The notes below the pieces were generated by a model, which saw nothing but the letters and a program-made list of their open reading frames with translations, searched no databases and was not told the DNA's origin. This document shows, in pieces, positions 6,445-14,669 of a stretch of DNA of 64,000 bases. Source of the stretch: Clostridiales bacterium (GTDB lineage Bacteria; Bacillota; Clostridia; Lachnospirales; Lachnospiraceae). A program made the translations under genes and the position numbers. The stretch lies in NCBI GenBank assembly GCA_018374355.1, contig JAHAFI010000002.1:102025-166024 (forward strand), given 5' to 3'. The stretch's first letter is position 1. Each line of letters begins with the position of its first letter.

Positions 6445-8008
6445 AACGCTCAGAATATCATTTTCCCTGAAAAATACATACCGTGTCAATGGCATCTTGT
6501 TTTCGCTAAAACAGATTCCGCTGGTGAAAAAACTGCTTCCGGCATCGCTTTATCGGGTAAGAGGATTGAAGCTGTTTGCCAATGTACTGTCGGTGGTGTG
6601 GGAAATCCTTTCCGTATTTCTCGGAAAGTTCCTTTACTTTTGCACCATGGTATGCGGCATTCCCCTCCTGTATCAGAAATTGCCGGCGGATCAGGTATTT
6701 CTTCATATTCTGCTGTTTTTAACGGTCATCGGCGGATTTATGAATACGAATCTTTTCAATCCTACAAAAGATAAATACTATGCAATGATCCTCATGCGGA
6801 TGGATGCAAAAAAATACACACTGGTCAATTACACTTATGCCATGATAAAAGTGGTCATCGGTTTTCTTCCCTTTACCATACTGTTCGGAAGGGGAAGTAA
6901 GCTTCCGCTATGGCTTTGCCTCCTGCTTCCATTTTCCATCGCAGGTGTCAAACTGACGATTGCCGCCGCCTCTCTCTGGGATTATGAAAAAAGAGGGCTG
7001 GCATATAATGAAAACCGGCTCACAAAATGGTTATGGTCATGGGCGGCGGTTCTTTTAGGGGCGGCCTATGGATTTCCGGCTTTTGGATTTGCACTGCCGG
7101 ACGCGATATCCATTCTTGTCTTTCTGGCCTTCCTTCCTCTTGGCGGGGTGAGCATATGGAAAATTGCGACCTTCAGGGATTACCGGGCAATTAATCAGGA
7201 GCTTCTGGCAGGACTTACGAATCAGATGGATGATGCGGCTGCGATTGTCAAGAAAGCAAATGAAAAAAGAATATCTGCGGATACTTCCATCACCAGCAGC
7301 CGAAAAGGGTTTGAATATCTCAATGAGCTCTTCATCAAGCGCCATAAGAAGATTCTTTGGAACTCCACTAAGAAAATTTCGTATGTCTGCGGTATGCTTG
7401 TGATCGGAATACAGTTATTTATATATCTGAAACCGGAAGTGAAACCGAATCTTAACGAAATGATTCTGACATGGCTGCCATATTTTTTATTTATTATGTA
7501 TGCGATCAACCGGGGGACGAATTTTACGCAGGCGTTGTTTCTGAACTGCGATCACAGCCTGCTGACCTACTCATTTTTCAAACAGCCGGATTTTGTACTG
7601 AAATTATTCCGGATTCGGCTTCGCGAGATTATGAAGATCAATGCAGTTCCTGCGCTGGTGATCGGCGGAGGGCTGGCGCTTACGCTTTATACAAGCGGGG
7701 GAACCGATGATCCTTTAAATTATGTCATATTGGTGATCTCCATACTGTGTATGAGCCTGTTTTTTTCGGTGCATTATCTGACGATTTACTATCTGCTCCA
7801 GCCCTACAATGCGGGAACGGAGATGAAGAGCGGCACTTACCGTATAGTGCTTAGTGCAACGTATTTGATTTGTTTCTTTATGATGCAGCAGCGGATGCCG
7901 ATACTGATTTTCGGTATTATGACGATTGTGTTTTGCGTAGTTTACTGTATCGTGGCAAGTGTTCTTGTGTATCGGCTGGCGCCGAAGACGTTTAAAATAC
8001 GCACATAA
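6437..8008 (+). CDS. ABC exporter permease-like membrane protein
   Basis: A 523-residue polytopic protein with about ten predicted membrane spans split into two blocks by a soluble region (about residues 240-310). The ATG at 6437 overlaps the ATPase gene and has AGGAAGG upstream, so it is better than an upstream in-frame ATG at 6413. No family motif is recognised beyond the general ABC-2/exporter look. With the ATPase it likely forms a complete exporter. The substrate is unknown; the next gene encodes a small Nif11-like peptide. Confidence 0.75.
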   Translation: MNKTLRISFSLKNTYRVNGILFSLKQIPLVKKLLPASLYRVRGLKLFANVLSVVWEILSVFLGKFLYFCTMVCGIPLLYQKLPADQVFLHILLFLTVIGGFMNTNLFNPTKDKYYAMILMRMDAKKYTLVNYTYAMIKVVIGFLPFTILFGRGSKLPLWLCLLLPFSIAGVKLTIAAASLWDYEKRGLAYNENRLTKWLWSWAAVLLGAAYGFPAFGFALPDAISILVFLAFLPLGGVSIWKIATFRDYRAINQELLAGLTNQMDDAAAIVKKANEKRISADTSITSSRKGFEYLNELFIKRHKKILWNSTKKISYVCGMLVIGIQLFIYLKPEVKPNLNEMILTWLPYFLFIMYAINRGTNFTQALFLNCDHSLLTYSFFKQPDFVLKLFRIRLREIMKINAVPALVIGGGLALTLYTSGGTDDPLNYVILVISILCMSLFFSVHYLTIYYLLQPYNAGTEMKSGTYRIVLSATYLICFFMMQQRMPILIFGIMTIVFCVVYCIVASVLVYRLAPKTFKIRT

Positions 8009-8099
8009 AGGAAAGAAGAACTTCTCGTTCTTGATTTTTCTCTGAAAGGTCTATAAAATAATACCAAAATACAGATAAAAGCTACGGGGGAGGCAGAGA

Positions 8100-8405
8100 A
8101 TGGATAACGAAAAAAATGGTTTACTGGATTTCATGAAGGATGTGCAGGAAGAGCCTGAACTGCGCAGGATGGCAGAGGAATTATTAAAAAAGATGCAGTC
8201 AGCAGGCTGGTCGCATCCCGTCTTTTGTGCAGAAATGCTGAAAATCGCCCGCCAGAAAGGATACCGGGTTACACCGGAGGAAGTGGCAAAGCTTCGGGCA
8301 GAGAAAGAAGGCTATGCACAGTCCCAAGGGGTGAGCGAGGGAAAAGGAAGATGCTGGCCGTTTGATTACTCCTACTATGTTACACATAATGCAAATAAAA
8401 AATAA
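8100..8405 (+). CDS. Nif11-like small protein
   Basis: A 101-residue protein with a strong GGGGGAGG ribosome binding site. Residues about 8-70 resemble the Nif11 fold: 'LLDFMKDVQEEPELRRMAE', a helix with W and C, then 'IARQKGYRVTPEEVAKL'. Nif11 domains serve as leader peptides of some RiPP natural products. After 'GVSEGKG' comes a short aromatic tail 'RCWPFDYSYYVTHNANKK' that could be a core peptide. No LanM, nitrile hydratase-type or radical SAM maturase is nearby, and the leader lacks a clear double-glycine site. It may simply be a small Nif11-domain protein. Confidence 0.5.
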   Translation: MDNEKNGLLDFMKDVQEEPELRRMAEELLKKMQSAGWSHPVFCAEMLKIARQKGYRVTPEEVAKLRAEKEGYAQSQGVSEGKGRCWPFDYSYYVTHNANKK

Positions 8406-8408
8406 CTA

Positions 8409-8439
8409 TTGACCTTTCCGCAGCGTCAACTGATACACT
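8409..8439 (+). promoter_or_regulatory. MerR-type promoter/operator of the tipA-like gene
   Basis: TTGACC (8409-8414) and TACACT (8434-8439) are separated by 19 bp, the stretched spacer that MerR activators untwist. An inverted repeat TTGAC-N11-GTCAA (8409-8429) covers the -35 box and spacer. The arrangement predicts direct autoactivation by the encoded TipAL-like protein. Confidence 0.75.
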
Positions 8440-8468
8440 GGTTTTACAGAAAGAAAGGAGTGAGAAAT

Positions 8469-9224
8469 ATGGAATACACCATTCGCCAACTGGCAGATCT
8501 GGCAGGTATCAGCACCAGAACCCTGCGCTACTATGATGAGACCGGACTTTTGCATCCCAGTCGTGTCAGTGATTCCGGCTACCGCTACTACGGTGAGAAG
8601 GAGGTCAGTCTTCTGCAGCAGATTCTTTTTTACCGGGAACGGGATCTGGGACTGGAGGTAATTCAAAAGATTATTCACCAGCCGGATTTTGATGTGGAGA
8701 AAGCGCTGGAAGAACATCTGGAAGCGCTGCTGGCGAAGCAGGAACATATTTTGTCGCTGATTCAGACTGTGAAACTTACATTAGCTGACAGGAAAGGAGA
8801 ATATGTGATGGATGACAAGATGAAATTTGAAGCATTCAAGAAAAAAACAGTGGAAGAAAATGAGAAGACTTACGGAAAGGAAGCGCGGGAAAGGTACGGA
8901 GATCAGGCGGTAGACGAATCCAACCGAAAGCTTCTGGGCATGACAGAAGCAGATTACGAGCGTTTCAAAGACATGGAACATGAGGTTCTCAGACAGTTGG
9001 AAGAGGCCGTGAAAAATGGAAGCTCTCCGGAAAGTGAGACGGGAAAACGGATCGTGCTCCTTCACAAGAACTGGCTGGGCTTCACATGGAAGGAGTATTC
9101 CGCCAATGCACACAAAGGGCTGGCTGAGATGTATCTGGCAGACGAACGCTTTCAGGCGTATTATGACAGAAATGTGGCAGGGTGCGCGAAGTTTCTGGTA
9201 GAAGCAGTGAGATCTTGGGCATAA
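8469..9224 (+). CDS. TipAL-type MerR regulator
   Basis: The 251-residue protein has an N-terminal MerR helix-turn-helix ('TIRQLADLAGISTRTLRYYD', then 'SGYRYY'), a coiled-coil dimer helix (about 75-110), and a C-terminal TipAS domain ('YGDQAVDESNRKLLGMT' and 'HKNWLGFTWKEYSANAHKGL'). TipAS domains capture thiopeptide and other multidrug ligands and turn on the regulator's own promoter. The ATG at 8469 follows AAAGGAG; the frame also opens upstream through the promoter. An internal start at 8808 could give the binding domain alone. Confidence 0.9.
   Translation: MEYTIRQLADLAGISTRTLRYYDETGLLHPSRVSDSGYRYYGEKEVSLLQQILFYRERDLGLEVIQKIIHQPDFDVEKALEEHLEALLAKQEHILSLIQTVKLTLADRKGEYVMDDKMKFEAFKKKTVEENEKTYGKEARERYGDQAVDESNRKLLGMTEADYERFKDMEHEVLRQLEEAVKNGSSPESETGKRIVLLHKNWLGFTWKEYSANAHKGLAEMYLADERFQAYYDRNVAGCAKFLVEAVRSWA
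8791..8810 (+). promoter_or_regulatory. Internal start site for a TipAS-like short form
   Basis: GGAAAGGAGA lies 7 nt before an in-frame ATG at 8808 (codon 114 of the regulator). Initiation there would yield a 138-residue protein made only of the drug-binding domain. In Streptomyces tipA, the TipAS form is made by just such an internal start, in excess over TipAL. Here the site is read from sequence; use of it is inferred. Confidence 0.6.
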
Positions 9225-9304
9225 CCAAGGTAAGAAAGTAAGAAGGGGGTGCCGCAAAATTACCAAATTAGATAATTGACCGGCAGCCTCGCTCTATGCA
9301 AATG

Positions 9305-9352
9305 AAAAATCGGGAAGAAATCTTAGATTGTGGATTTCTTCCCGATTTTTTT
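9305..9352. terminator. Bidirectional terminator between convergent regulators
   Basis: An 18-bp stem AAAAATCGGGAAGAAATC/GATTTCTTCCCGATTTTT with T runs on both strands. It serves the TipAL-like gene (plus) and the GntR-LacI gene (minus). Confidence 0.88.
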
Positions 9353-9390
9353 CTTTTGGAAAAACACTTTCGAACCATACATCTAAAACA

Positions 9391-10527
9391 TCAGAAAACA
9401 GGAGCAGTGGAGCTGCCCGGATGTAAATGCGGAGTGAGCACACGGTGATAGATGTTGGTATCATTATTTTCAATTCTGTTTCGTAACAGAAGCCCAGCTT
9501 CCTGACCGATTTGAAATTCAGCCTGATCAATATAGGTAAAGAAAGAGGTCTGCTTTGAGTCACAGAACGGTTTATCAAAACAGATTAAAGAAACATCTTT
9601 TGGAATAGACAGTCCGAAAGACGTAAACATACTATACAGATAAGCACCTGTAGATGATTCTGCGGCAATAAAAGCAGTAATCTTTTTTTCCTTTATTATA
9701 TTCAAAAATAACTCTTTGTGAGAGGAATAATCGGCGTGTTTGTCGAGGTTTTCAACTACAGTCACAGCATCTTTCGGTAAACCCGAACGGACAACAGATT
9801 CGCGTATGCCGTTGAATCTCTCCTGAATGGAAAAAGTAGACAGACAGGTGGCAGATACAAAACAAAAACTCCGATGTCCCAGACGATATAAATGGTCAAC
9901 ACAAAGTGCTCCGCCCACCGGATTATCTGAAATAACATAGCTGGTATCCAGACGGGGGAGAGAGCGGTCGATTAACACCAAAGGAGATTTCTGAAGGAGC
10001 AGATAGAGAAGCTGGCTGCTGAAAAAGGGCTGATCCTGTGGAAAAAGGATGATCCCTGAAACCTGTTGGTCAATACATCTCTGCAAAAGATAATTTTCAG
10101 TAGAAGGACTTCGGCTGGGCAGAACAACACATACATAGCGGTCATCCGGCAGAACAGAGTGAACTCCCGCGATCAGTGACATGGCAAAGAAATCTTCTAT
10201 TGCAGGAATAATGAAGGCAACTTCATAAAGCTCAGAATTTTTTGCAGCAGGCTGACCGGATGGAACGGAAATGGAAATGTTTTTCGGGGGTTCCGTTTCA
10301 TCAGAATCGGCAATAAAGGTGCCCTTATTGGGATGACGAACAACTTTTCCTTCTGCTTTCAGTTCTGCCAGCGCTTTGGAAACCGTGATACGGCTAACAT
10401 TATATTGTTCGGTTAACTGCTGCTCGGTAGGTAATTTATCACCGGGAAGAAGAAGTTTCGTTTCGATTTGAGTGGAAATGTCCTCCTTTATCTGCTGATA
10501 AAGCGGACGGTTGTCAGGTGCTGCCAT
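9391..10527 (-). CDS. GntR-LacI hybrid sugar regulator (AraR type)
   Basis: The 378-residue protein joins a GntR winged helix ('PLYQQIKEDISTQI', 'LPTEQQLTEQYNVSRITVSK') to a LacI/periplasmic-binding-like sensor domain (about residues 95-375, with 'ISGIILFPQDQ' and 'DNPVGGALCVDHLYRLGHR'-like strands). AraR of Bacillus has this fusion and represses sugar operons until ligand binds. It is divergent from the GH38/glycyl radical operon and is the likely repressor of it. Near-matching half-sites in the shared intergenic region support this. Confidence 0.88.
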   Translation of the reverse strand: MAAPDNRPLYQQIKEDISTQIETKLLLPGDKLPTEQQLTEQYNVSRITVSKALAELKAEGKVVRHPNKGTFIADSDETEPPKNISISVPSGQPAAKNSELYEVAFIIPAIEDFFAMSLIAGVHSVLPDDRYVCVVLPSRSPSTENYLLQRCIDQQVSGIILFPQDQPFFSSQLLYLLLQKSPLVLIDRSLPRLDTSYVISDNPVGGALCVDHLYRLGHRSFCFVSATCLSTFSIQERFNGIRESVVRSGLPKDAVTVVENLDKHADYSSHKELFLNIIKEKKITAFIAAESSTGAYLYSMFTSFGLSIPKDVSLICFDKPFCDSKQTSFFTYIDQAEFQIGQEAGLLLRNRIENNDTNIYHRVLTPHLHPGSSTAPVF

Positions 10528-10581
10528 AATAAAATCCTCCTTTGGATGAATGAAGCGTATGGAAAAGCAAACATATTTATA

Positions 10582-10610
10582 AGTATATCACATTTATACT
10601 TTTTGGTCAA
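10582..10610 (-). promoter_or_regulatory. Promoter of the GntR-LacI regulator
   Basis: On the minus strand TTGACC (10610-10605), 17 bp, TATACT (10587-10582). A candidate operator half (TTTATACTTTTTG, 10593-10605) overlaps the spacer, which would allow autoregulation. Confidence 0.65.
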
Positions 10611-10653
10611 ATCATCAATGACATATTTGATATATTCAAAGTGTAAAAATGAG
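10593..10653. promoter_or_regulatory. Candidate operator pair for the regulator
   Basis: TTTATACTTTTTG near 10593 and, on the opposite strand near 10640-10653, TTTACACTTTGAA agree at 9 of 13 positions and face each other across about 35 bp. They lie between the divergent promoters. This spacing would suit a dimer or looped repressor. The assignment is inferred. Confidence 0.4.
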
Positions 10654-10689
10654 AAAAGTGAAATTGTGCATAACTAACAAAAATAGGTG

Positions 10690-10734
10690 TTTTTTTTTTT
10701 TTTTTATTGCAATTTAACAATAATCATGTATAAT
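10690..10734 (+). promoter_or_regulatory. Operon promoter behind a T16 tract
   Basis: TTGCAA (10707-10712), 16 bp and TATAAT (10729-10734) form a good promoter for the sugar operon. A run of 16 T residues (10690-10705) abuts the -35 box, where it could act as an UP-element-like curve. The leader to the first gene is about 95 nt. Confidence 0.75.
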
Positions 10735-10834
10735 AAAGAAAAACGCGAGAGACGAAGTGCAAAACAAACAAGACAAATAAGACAAAATATATATTGCGGA
10801 TGCAGTATAGAAATGTCGGAAAGGGGTAGGAGAT

Positions 10835-11794
10835 ATGGCTTTAACAAAAACGGTAGGAACTCTCAGTAAAGAGCAAAAAGCTCGAAATCGAAAAACATTT
10901 TGGATGGAGGTCAAAAGGCATCGGCTGCTATATTTGTTTCTCCTGCCTTGTATTGCATCACTTATAGTTTTCTGCTATGTGCCAATGGCCGGCATATTGC
11001 TTGCATTCAAGAATTACCGATTCGATTTGGGAATTTTTGGAAGTGAATGGGCAGGGCTGAAACATTTTGAGAACTTTATTTCTTCGCCGGAATTCTGGAT
11101 GACAATTAAGAATACGCTGGTGATTAGCTGCCTGAAACTGGTGATATGTTTCCCGGCGCCGATCATACTGGCACTTTTGCTGAATGAGGTGAAAGCGTTA
11201 AAGTTCAAAAAGGTAGTACAGACAGTCAGCTATCTGCCGAACTTTGTATCATGGGTTGTTGTAGTACAGTTGCTGAATGCATTATTTACTCCTTATGGAG
11301 GTATTGTGAACTCCATCAGGGAAGCAATGGGATTGGAACCTCTTTTTATCATGGGAATGAAAAATGCCTTTCTTCCATTGGTTGTTTTATCAGATCTGTG
11401 GAAAGGAATTGGATGGGGATCCATTGTTTATCTGGCAGCCATTACCGGTGTAGACCAGCAGTTGTATGAGGCGGCAGCTATTGACGGTGCGAATCGCTGG
11501 AAGTGTACGCTGCATATTACGATTCCAAGTATATTGCCTACGATTGTGATTATGTTTATCATGGCAGTCGGCGGCATTCTGAATGCAGGATATGATCAGA
11601 TTCTGCTGCTGCAGCAGCCTGCTAATATGGAACTGTCTCAGGTTCTGGATACATATATTATTCAGACAGGTATCAAATTTGGTAAGTTCGAATATGCTAC
11701 GGCAATTGGCCTGTTCAAATCCGTATTTGCTCTGGTATTAGTAACACTTACCAACTATATTTCGAAAAAAACTGCTGATATCAGTTTGTGGTAA
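10835..11794 (+). CDS. Sugar ABC permease, LplB type
   Basis: The 319-residue integral membrane protein has six predicted spans and the permease EAA loop 'YEAAAIDGANRWKCTLHITI'. The start 'LYLFLLPCIASLIVFCYVPM' is characteristic of LplB-type permeases of the carbohydrate uptake CUT1 family. It pairs with the next gene to form the channel. The ATG at 10835 has GGGGTAGGAG upstream. As in most CUT1 operons of this class, no ATPase gene is present; a shared MsmX-like ATPase elsewhere would power it. Confidence 0.92.
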   Translation: MALTKTVGTLSKEQKARNRKTFWMEVKRHRLLYLFLLPCIASLIVFCYVPMAGILLAFKNYRFDLGIFGSEWAGLKHFENFISSPEFWMTIKNTLVISCLKLVICFPAPIILALLLNEVKALKFKKVVQTVSYLPNFVSWVVVVQLLNALFTPYGGIVNSIREAMGLEPLFIMGMKNAFLPLVVLSDLWKGIGWGSIVYLAAITGVDQQLYEAAAIDGANRWKCTLHITIPSILPTIVIMFIMAVGGILNAGYDQILLLQQPANMELSQVLDTYIIQTGIKFGKFEYATAIGLFKSVFALVLVTLTNYISKKTADISLW

Positions 11795-11815
11795 GAGGAA
11801 AGGAAGGGTATCCAG

Positions 11816-12706
11816 ATGAAAATTAAAGAATCGAAAGCAAGAAAAATATTTCAGGTTTGTAACTATGTATTTTTAGGGCTGCTTGGAATCTGCACCTTTT
11901 ATCCGTTCTGGTATGTATTGATCGCATCTTTCAATACAGGACGTGATTTTATGAAGGGCGGTGTCTGGCTGTTCCCAAGAGAATTCACACTGGAGAACTA
12001 CAAGCTGGCCTTTGAGGATGATGCGATATTCCAATCTCTTGGAATATCGGTAGCAGCGACTGTTCTGAGCGTTGTGCTGGGACTGCTGTTTACAGCGCTG
12101 GTAGCGTATGCAATGTCAATTAAAACACTCCCGGGAAAAAATTTCCTCAGCTTCTTCTGGTATTTTACCACGATTTTCAGCGGCGGTATGATTCCGTACT
12201 ATATGGTGCTGAGAGATCTGAATTTGACAAGCAGCTTCTGGCTGTATGTCATCCCCGGAATATACAGTTTTTACAATTTCGTCCTATTGAGGACAAACTT
12301 CCAGGCCGTTCCTTATGAATTGAGAGAATCCGCTCTTTTGGATGGTGCGGGAGATATGACCATATTATCAAAGATTTATATTCCTCTTTCCAAACCGATT
12401 CTGGCCACTCTGGCTCTGTTCATCGGTGTAGGAAAATGGAACGACTGGTTTACCGGTGCATACTACCAGAGTCAGGTGTCCTTGTATCCGGCGGCAACAT
12501 TGCTTCAGAAGATTCTGAATGAAGCAGCGGCAACAAACCAGATCAAGCAGGGTCAGGAGACCGCGCTGGGAACCATAACAAGTTTTACATCCCAGTCCTT
12601 ACAGATGGCATTTGTAATGCTTCTGACCATGCCGATTGTAATCATTTATCCGTTTTTACAGAAATATTACGTAAAAGGCGTTATGGTAGGTTCTGTGAAA
12701 GGCTGA
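11816..12706 (+). CDS. Sugar ABC permease, YtcP type
   Basis: The 296-residue second permease has six predicted spans and an EAA loop 'LRESALLDGAGDMTILSKIY'. It begins after a short basic cytoplasmic segment, and 'YPFWYVLIASFNTGRDFMKG' marks the YtcP/CUT1 subgroup. It starts 21 bp after the first permease with a good ribosome binding site. LplB/YtcP pairs commonly import complex oligosaccharides such as plant or host glycan fragments. Confidence 0.92.
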   Translation: MKIKESKARKIFQVCNYVFLGLLGICTFYPFWYVLIASFNTGRDFMKGGVWLFPREFTLENYKLAFEDDAIFQSLGISVAATVLSVVLGLLFTALVAYAMSIKTLPGKNFLSFFWYFTTIFSGGMIPYYMVLRDLNLTSSFWLYVIPGIYSFYNFVLLRTNFQAVPYELRESALLDGAGDMTILSKIYIPLSKPILATLALFIGVGKWNDWFTGAYYQSQVSLYPAATLLQKILNEAAATNQIKQGQETALGTITSFTSQSLQMAFVMLLTMPIVIIYPFLQKYYVKGVMVGSVKG

Positions 12707-12777
12707 TGCGGAAAATGGTATATGTGACAGGCTGTTATTGATTTTAAATATAATAAGCAAAAAAAGGAGGAAATGAA

Positions 12778-14547
12778 ATGAAAGCAAAAAAATTAGTAGC
12801 GTTTCTGCTGTCTGCTGCAATGGTAGCAGGAGCACTGGCAGGCTGCGGCGGCGACAAAAAAGCGGCATCAGAAAACAAAGGAGCAGACTTGTCCAAGGGT
12901 GAGGAACCAGAGGGCGCCACAGGAGAGACATACACCGATGAAGATGGTAATACATATGCCAAATTTGACGATGTAAAACTGAAAATGCTGGTATGCTGGA
13001 ATGGTGACTTCCTGACAGCAGATGATCAGTACAACAATGAGGTTGCAAAGGCGATCAGAGACAAAATCGGTGTTACGGTTGAATTCGAAGGTATCATGAT
13101 GAATGAAGCTGAGAAGCTGAACATGATGTTCGCTTCCGGTGATATGCCGGATATGGTAAATGCACCATACTGGGGCGGTACAGCAGGAGAGACTGCTATC
13201 ATCAAAAAGGGTGGCGTAGAAGGAAGATTGATTGATATCAAGGATATCGTTCCGAATTATCCGAATATTGCAGATGGATGGGAGCTGGGCGTTGTCAGCC
13301 AGAAATATCTGGAAAATGATATCGATGATCCTCAGTTTGAAGGTGCAAGATATGTGCTTCCTACAGAGGTTGCAGGAAGTAAGGAGGATATCGCATTGTG
13401 GGCGTACGGCGTATTTGTACGCGGCGACGTTGCAGAAACACTGGGCGTTGATGTAAGCACAATCAAAACCTCTGAACAGTTATATGACTTTATGAAACAG
13501 GCTCAGGAGTATGGCTTCAAGGATGTTAACGGAAATGATTGTATTGTTGCTACGACCTATCATGATGGATGGTCCTATGGCGACTATGCAGAAAGCTTCC
13601 ACGATAAAAATCTTACATCCTATCGTCAGGATGAAAATGGTAATGTAACACACACAAAACTGCGGGAACGTTGGATTGATGAAAATATGTTTATCTGGAA
13701 ACTGGTAAACGAAGGTCTTCTGGATAAAGAATGCTTCCGTACCTCTGATGATGCTGCAAAAGAAAAAGTTGGAAGCGGTACAGCACTGTTTACCTGTGCA
13801 CAGTACGGTGTGACCATCGATGCAACAAAACAGAGTGGTCTGTATAACTCTAATCCTGAGATGAGATACATCCCGGTTGGTCCTCTGAATTATGCAGATG
13901 GTTCTTCTCTGGTACAGATCGAGCCGGAAGGAAGAAGCGGTTCTCCTGTAATCTTCTTCCCGAACACCTGCTCCAATATCGATGCAGCTATGACATGGCT
14001 TGACTATGTAAACTCCAAAGAAGGACAGAAACTGATTTATTACGGATTCGAAGGCGATACTTATGAATTAAATGAAGAAGGACAGCCAAGAATGAACGCA
14101 GAGCTGACAGAAAGATATGCGGCTGATTCTGAATCCGTTAGAAAAGAGCTTCGTCAGAGAGGTATCAACTACATGGGCGCAAGAACCTATGTTGCTTCCA
14201 AGAGAATGATGTGGTTTGGCGAAAGCGAACCGTTTGCAAGCGATGCTTTAGCACCTGAACTTGTAGAATACAAGAAACAGAGACCAGCAGAAATCCTGCC
14301 GGGTTACGCAATTGACGCTTTAGCTCCTGGATTTGAAGGTTACCAGGAAATGGCAGAATGGGCGCTGGATGATAACAAAGAGAAAGAGTACAAAGAAAGA
14401 GCTTACTTTGCAGAGACAGAAGAAGAAGCAAGAGAGATTCTGGAAGAGTATCAGGAATACCTGAGAACAAATGAAGATGGTGTGTTCCTGGAATTCCTGG
14501 AATACATGACAGAACAGGCAAAAACAAAAGATAATATCGCTTACTAA
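12778..14547 (+). CDS. Sugar-binding lipoprotein of the ABC importer
   Basis: The 589-residue protein has a lipoprotein signal with lipobox L-A-G-C (Cys23), a linker rich in charged residues, then an extracellular solute-binding fold ('FDDVKLKMLVCWNGDFLTAD' onward). The length fits the large LplA-type binding proteins that accompany LplB/YtcP permeases. It captures the substrate outside the membrane. A terminator-like hairpin follows, so it is probably made in excess of the downstream enzymes. The ligand cannot be read from sequence. Confidence 0.93.
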   Translation: MKAKKLVAFLLSAAMVAGALAGCGGDKKAASENKGADLSKGEEPEGATGETYTDEDGNTYAKFDDVKLKMLVCWNGDFLTADDQYNNEVAKAIRDKIGVTVEFEGIMMNEAEKLNMMFASGDMPDMVNAPYWGGTAGETAIIKKGGVEGRLIDIKDIVPNYPNIADGWELGVVSQKYLENDIDDPQFEGARYVLPTEVAGSKEDIALWAYGVFVRGDVAETLGVDVSTIKTSEQLYDFMKQAQEYGFKDVNGNDCIVATTYHDGWSYGDYAESFHDKNLTSYRQDENGNVTHTKLRERWIDENMFIWKLVNEGLLDKECFRTSDDAAKEKVGSGTALFTCAQYGVTIDATKQSGLYNSNPEMRYIPVGPLNYADGSSLVQIEPEGRSGSPVIFFPNTCSNIDAAMTWLDYVNSKEGQKLIYYGFEGDTYELNEEGQPRMNAELTERYAADSESVRKELRQRGINYMGARTYVASKRMMWFGESEPFASDALAPELVEYKKQRPAEILPGYAIDALAPGFEGYQEMAEWALDDNKEKEYKERAYFAETEEEAREILEEYQEYLRTNEDGVFLEFLEYMTEQAKTKDNIAY

Positions 14548-14594
14548 TCTGTAATGTAAGGCATATGAGTAAAATATCTGTAAGATGAGGTAAG

Positions 14595-14650
14595 AAAAGG
14601 AATGTAGCTGAATTGATGTGAATTATTAAAATTTAGTTACATTCCTTTTT
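14595..14650 (+). terminator. Attenuator-like hairpin within the operon
   Basis: AAAAGGAATGTA (14595-14606) pairs with TACATTCCTTTT (14638-14649), followed by T. It separates transporter genes from enzyme genes and probably lowers readthrough, keeping the binding protein at a higher level. Confidence 0.7.
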
Positions 14651-14669
14651 GGATTTTGGAGGAATTATT

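Noticed and set aside
10468..10869. Small ORFs between the divergent regulator and the permease operon
   Set aside because: They overlap both promoters and the T16 tract and lack ribosome binding sites.
12724..12754. Internal promoter before the binding lipoprotein (GTGACA, 19 bp, TATAAT)
   Set aside because: The -10 box is perfect but the -35 match and 19-bp spacing are weak, so I did not list it as a feature; 5' end mapping would settle it.
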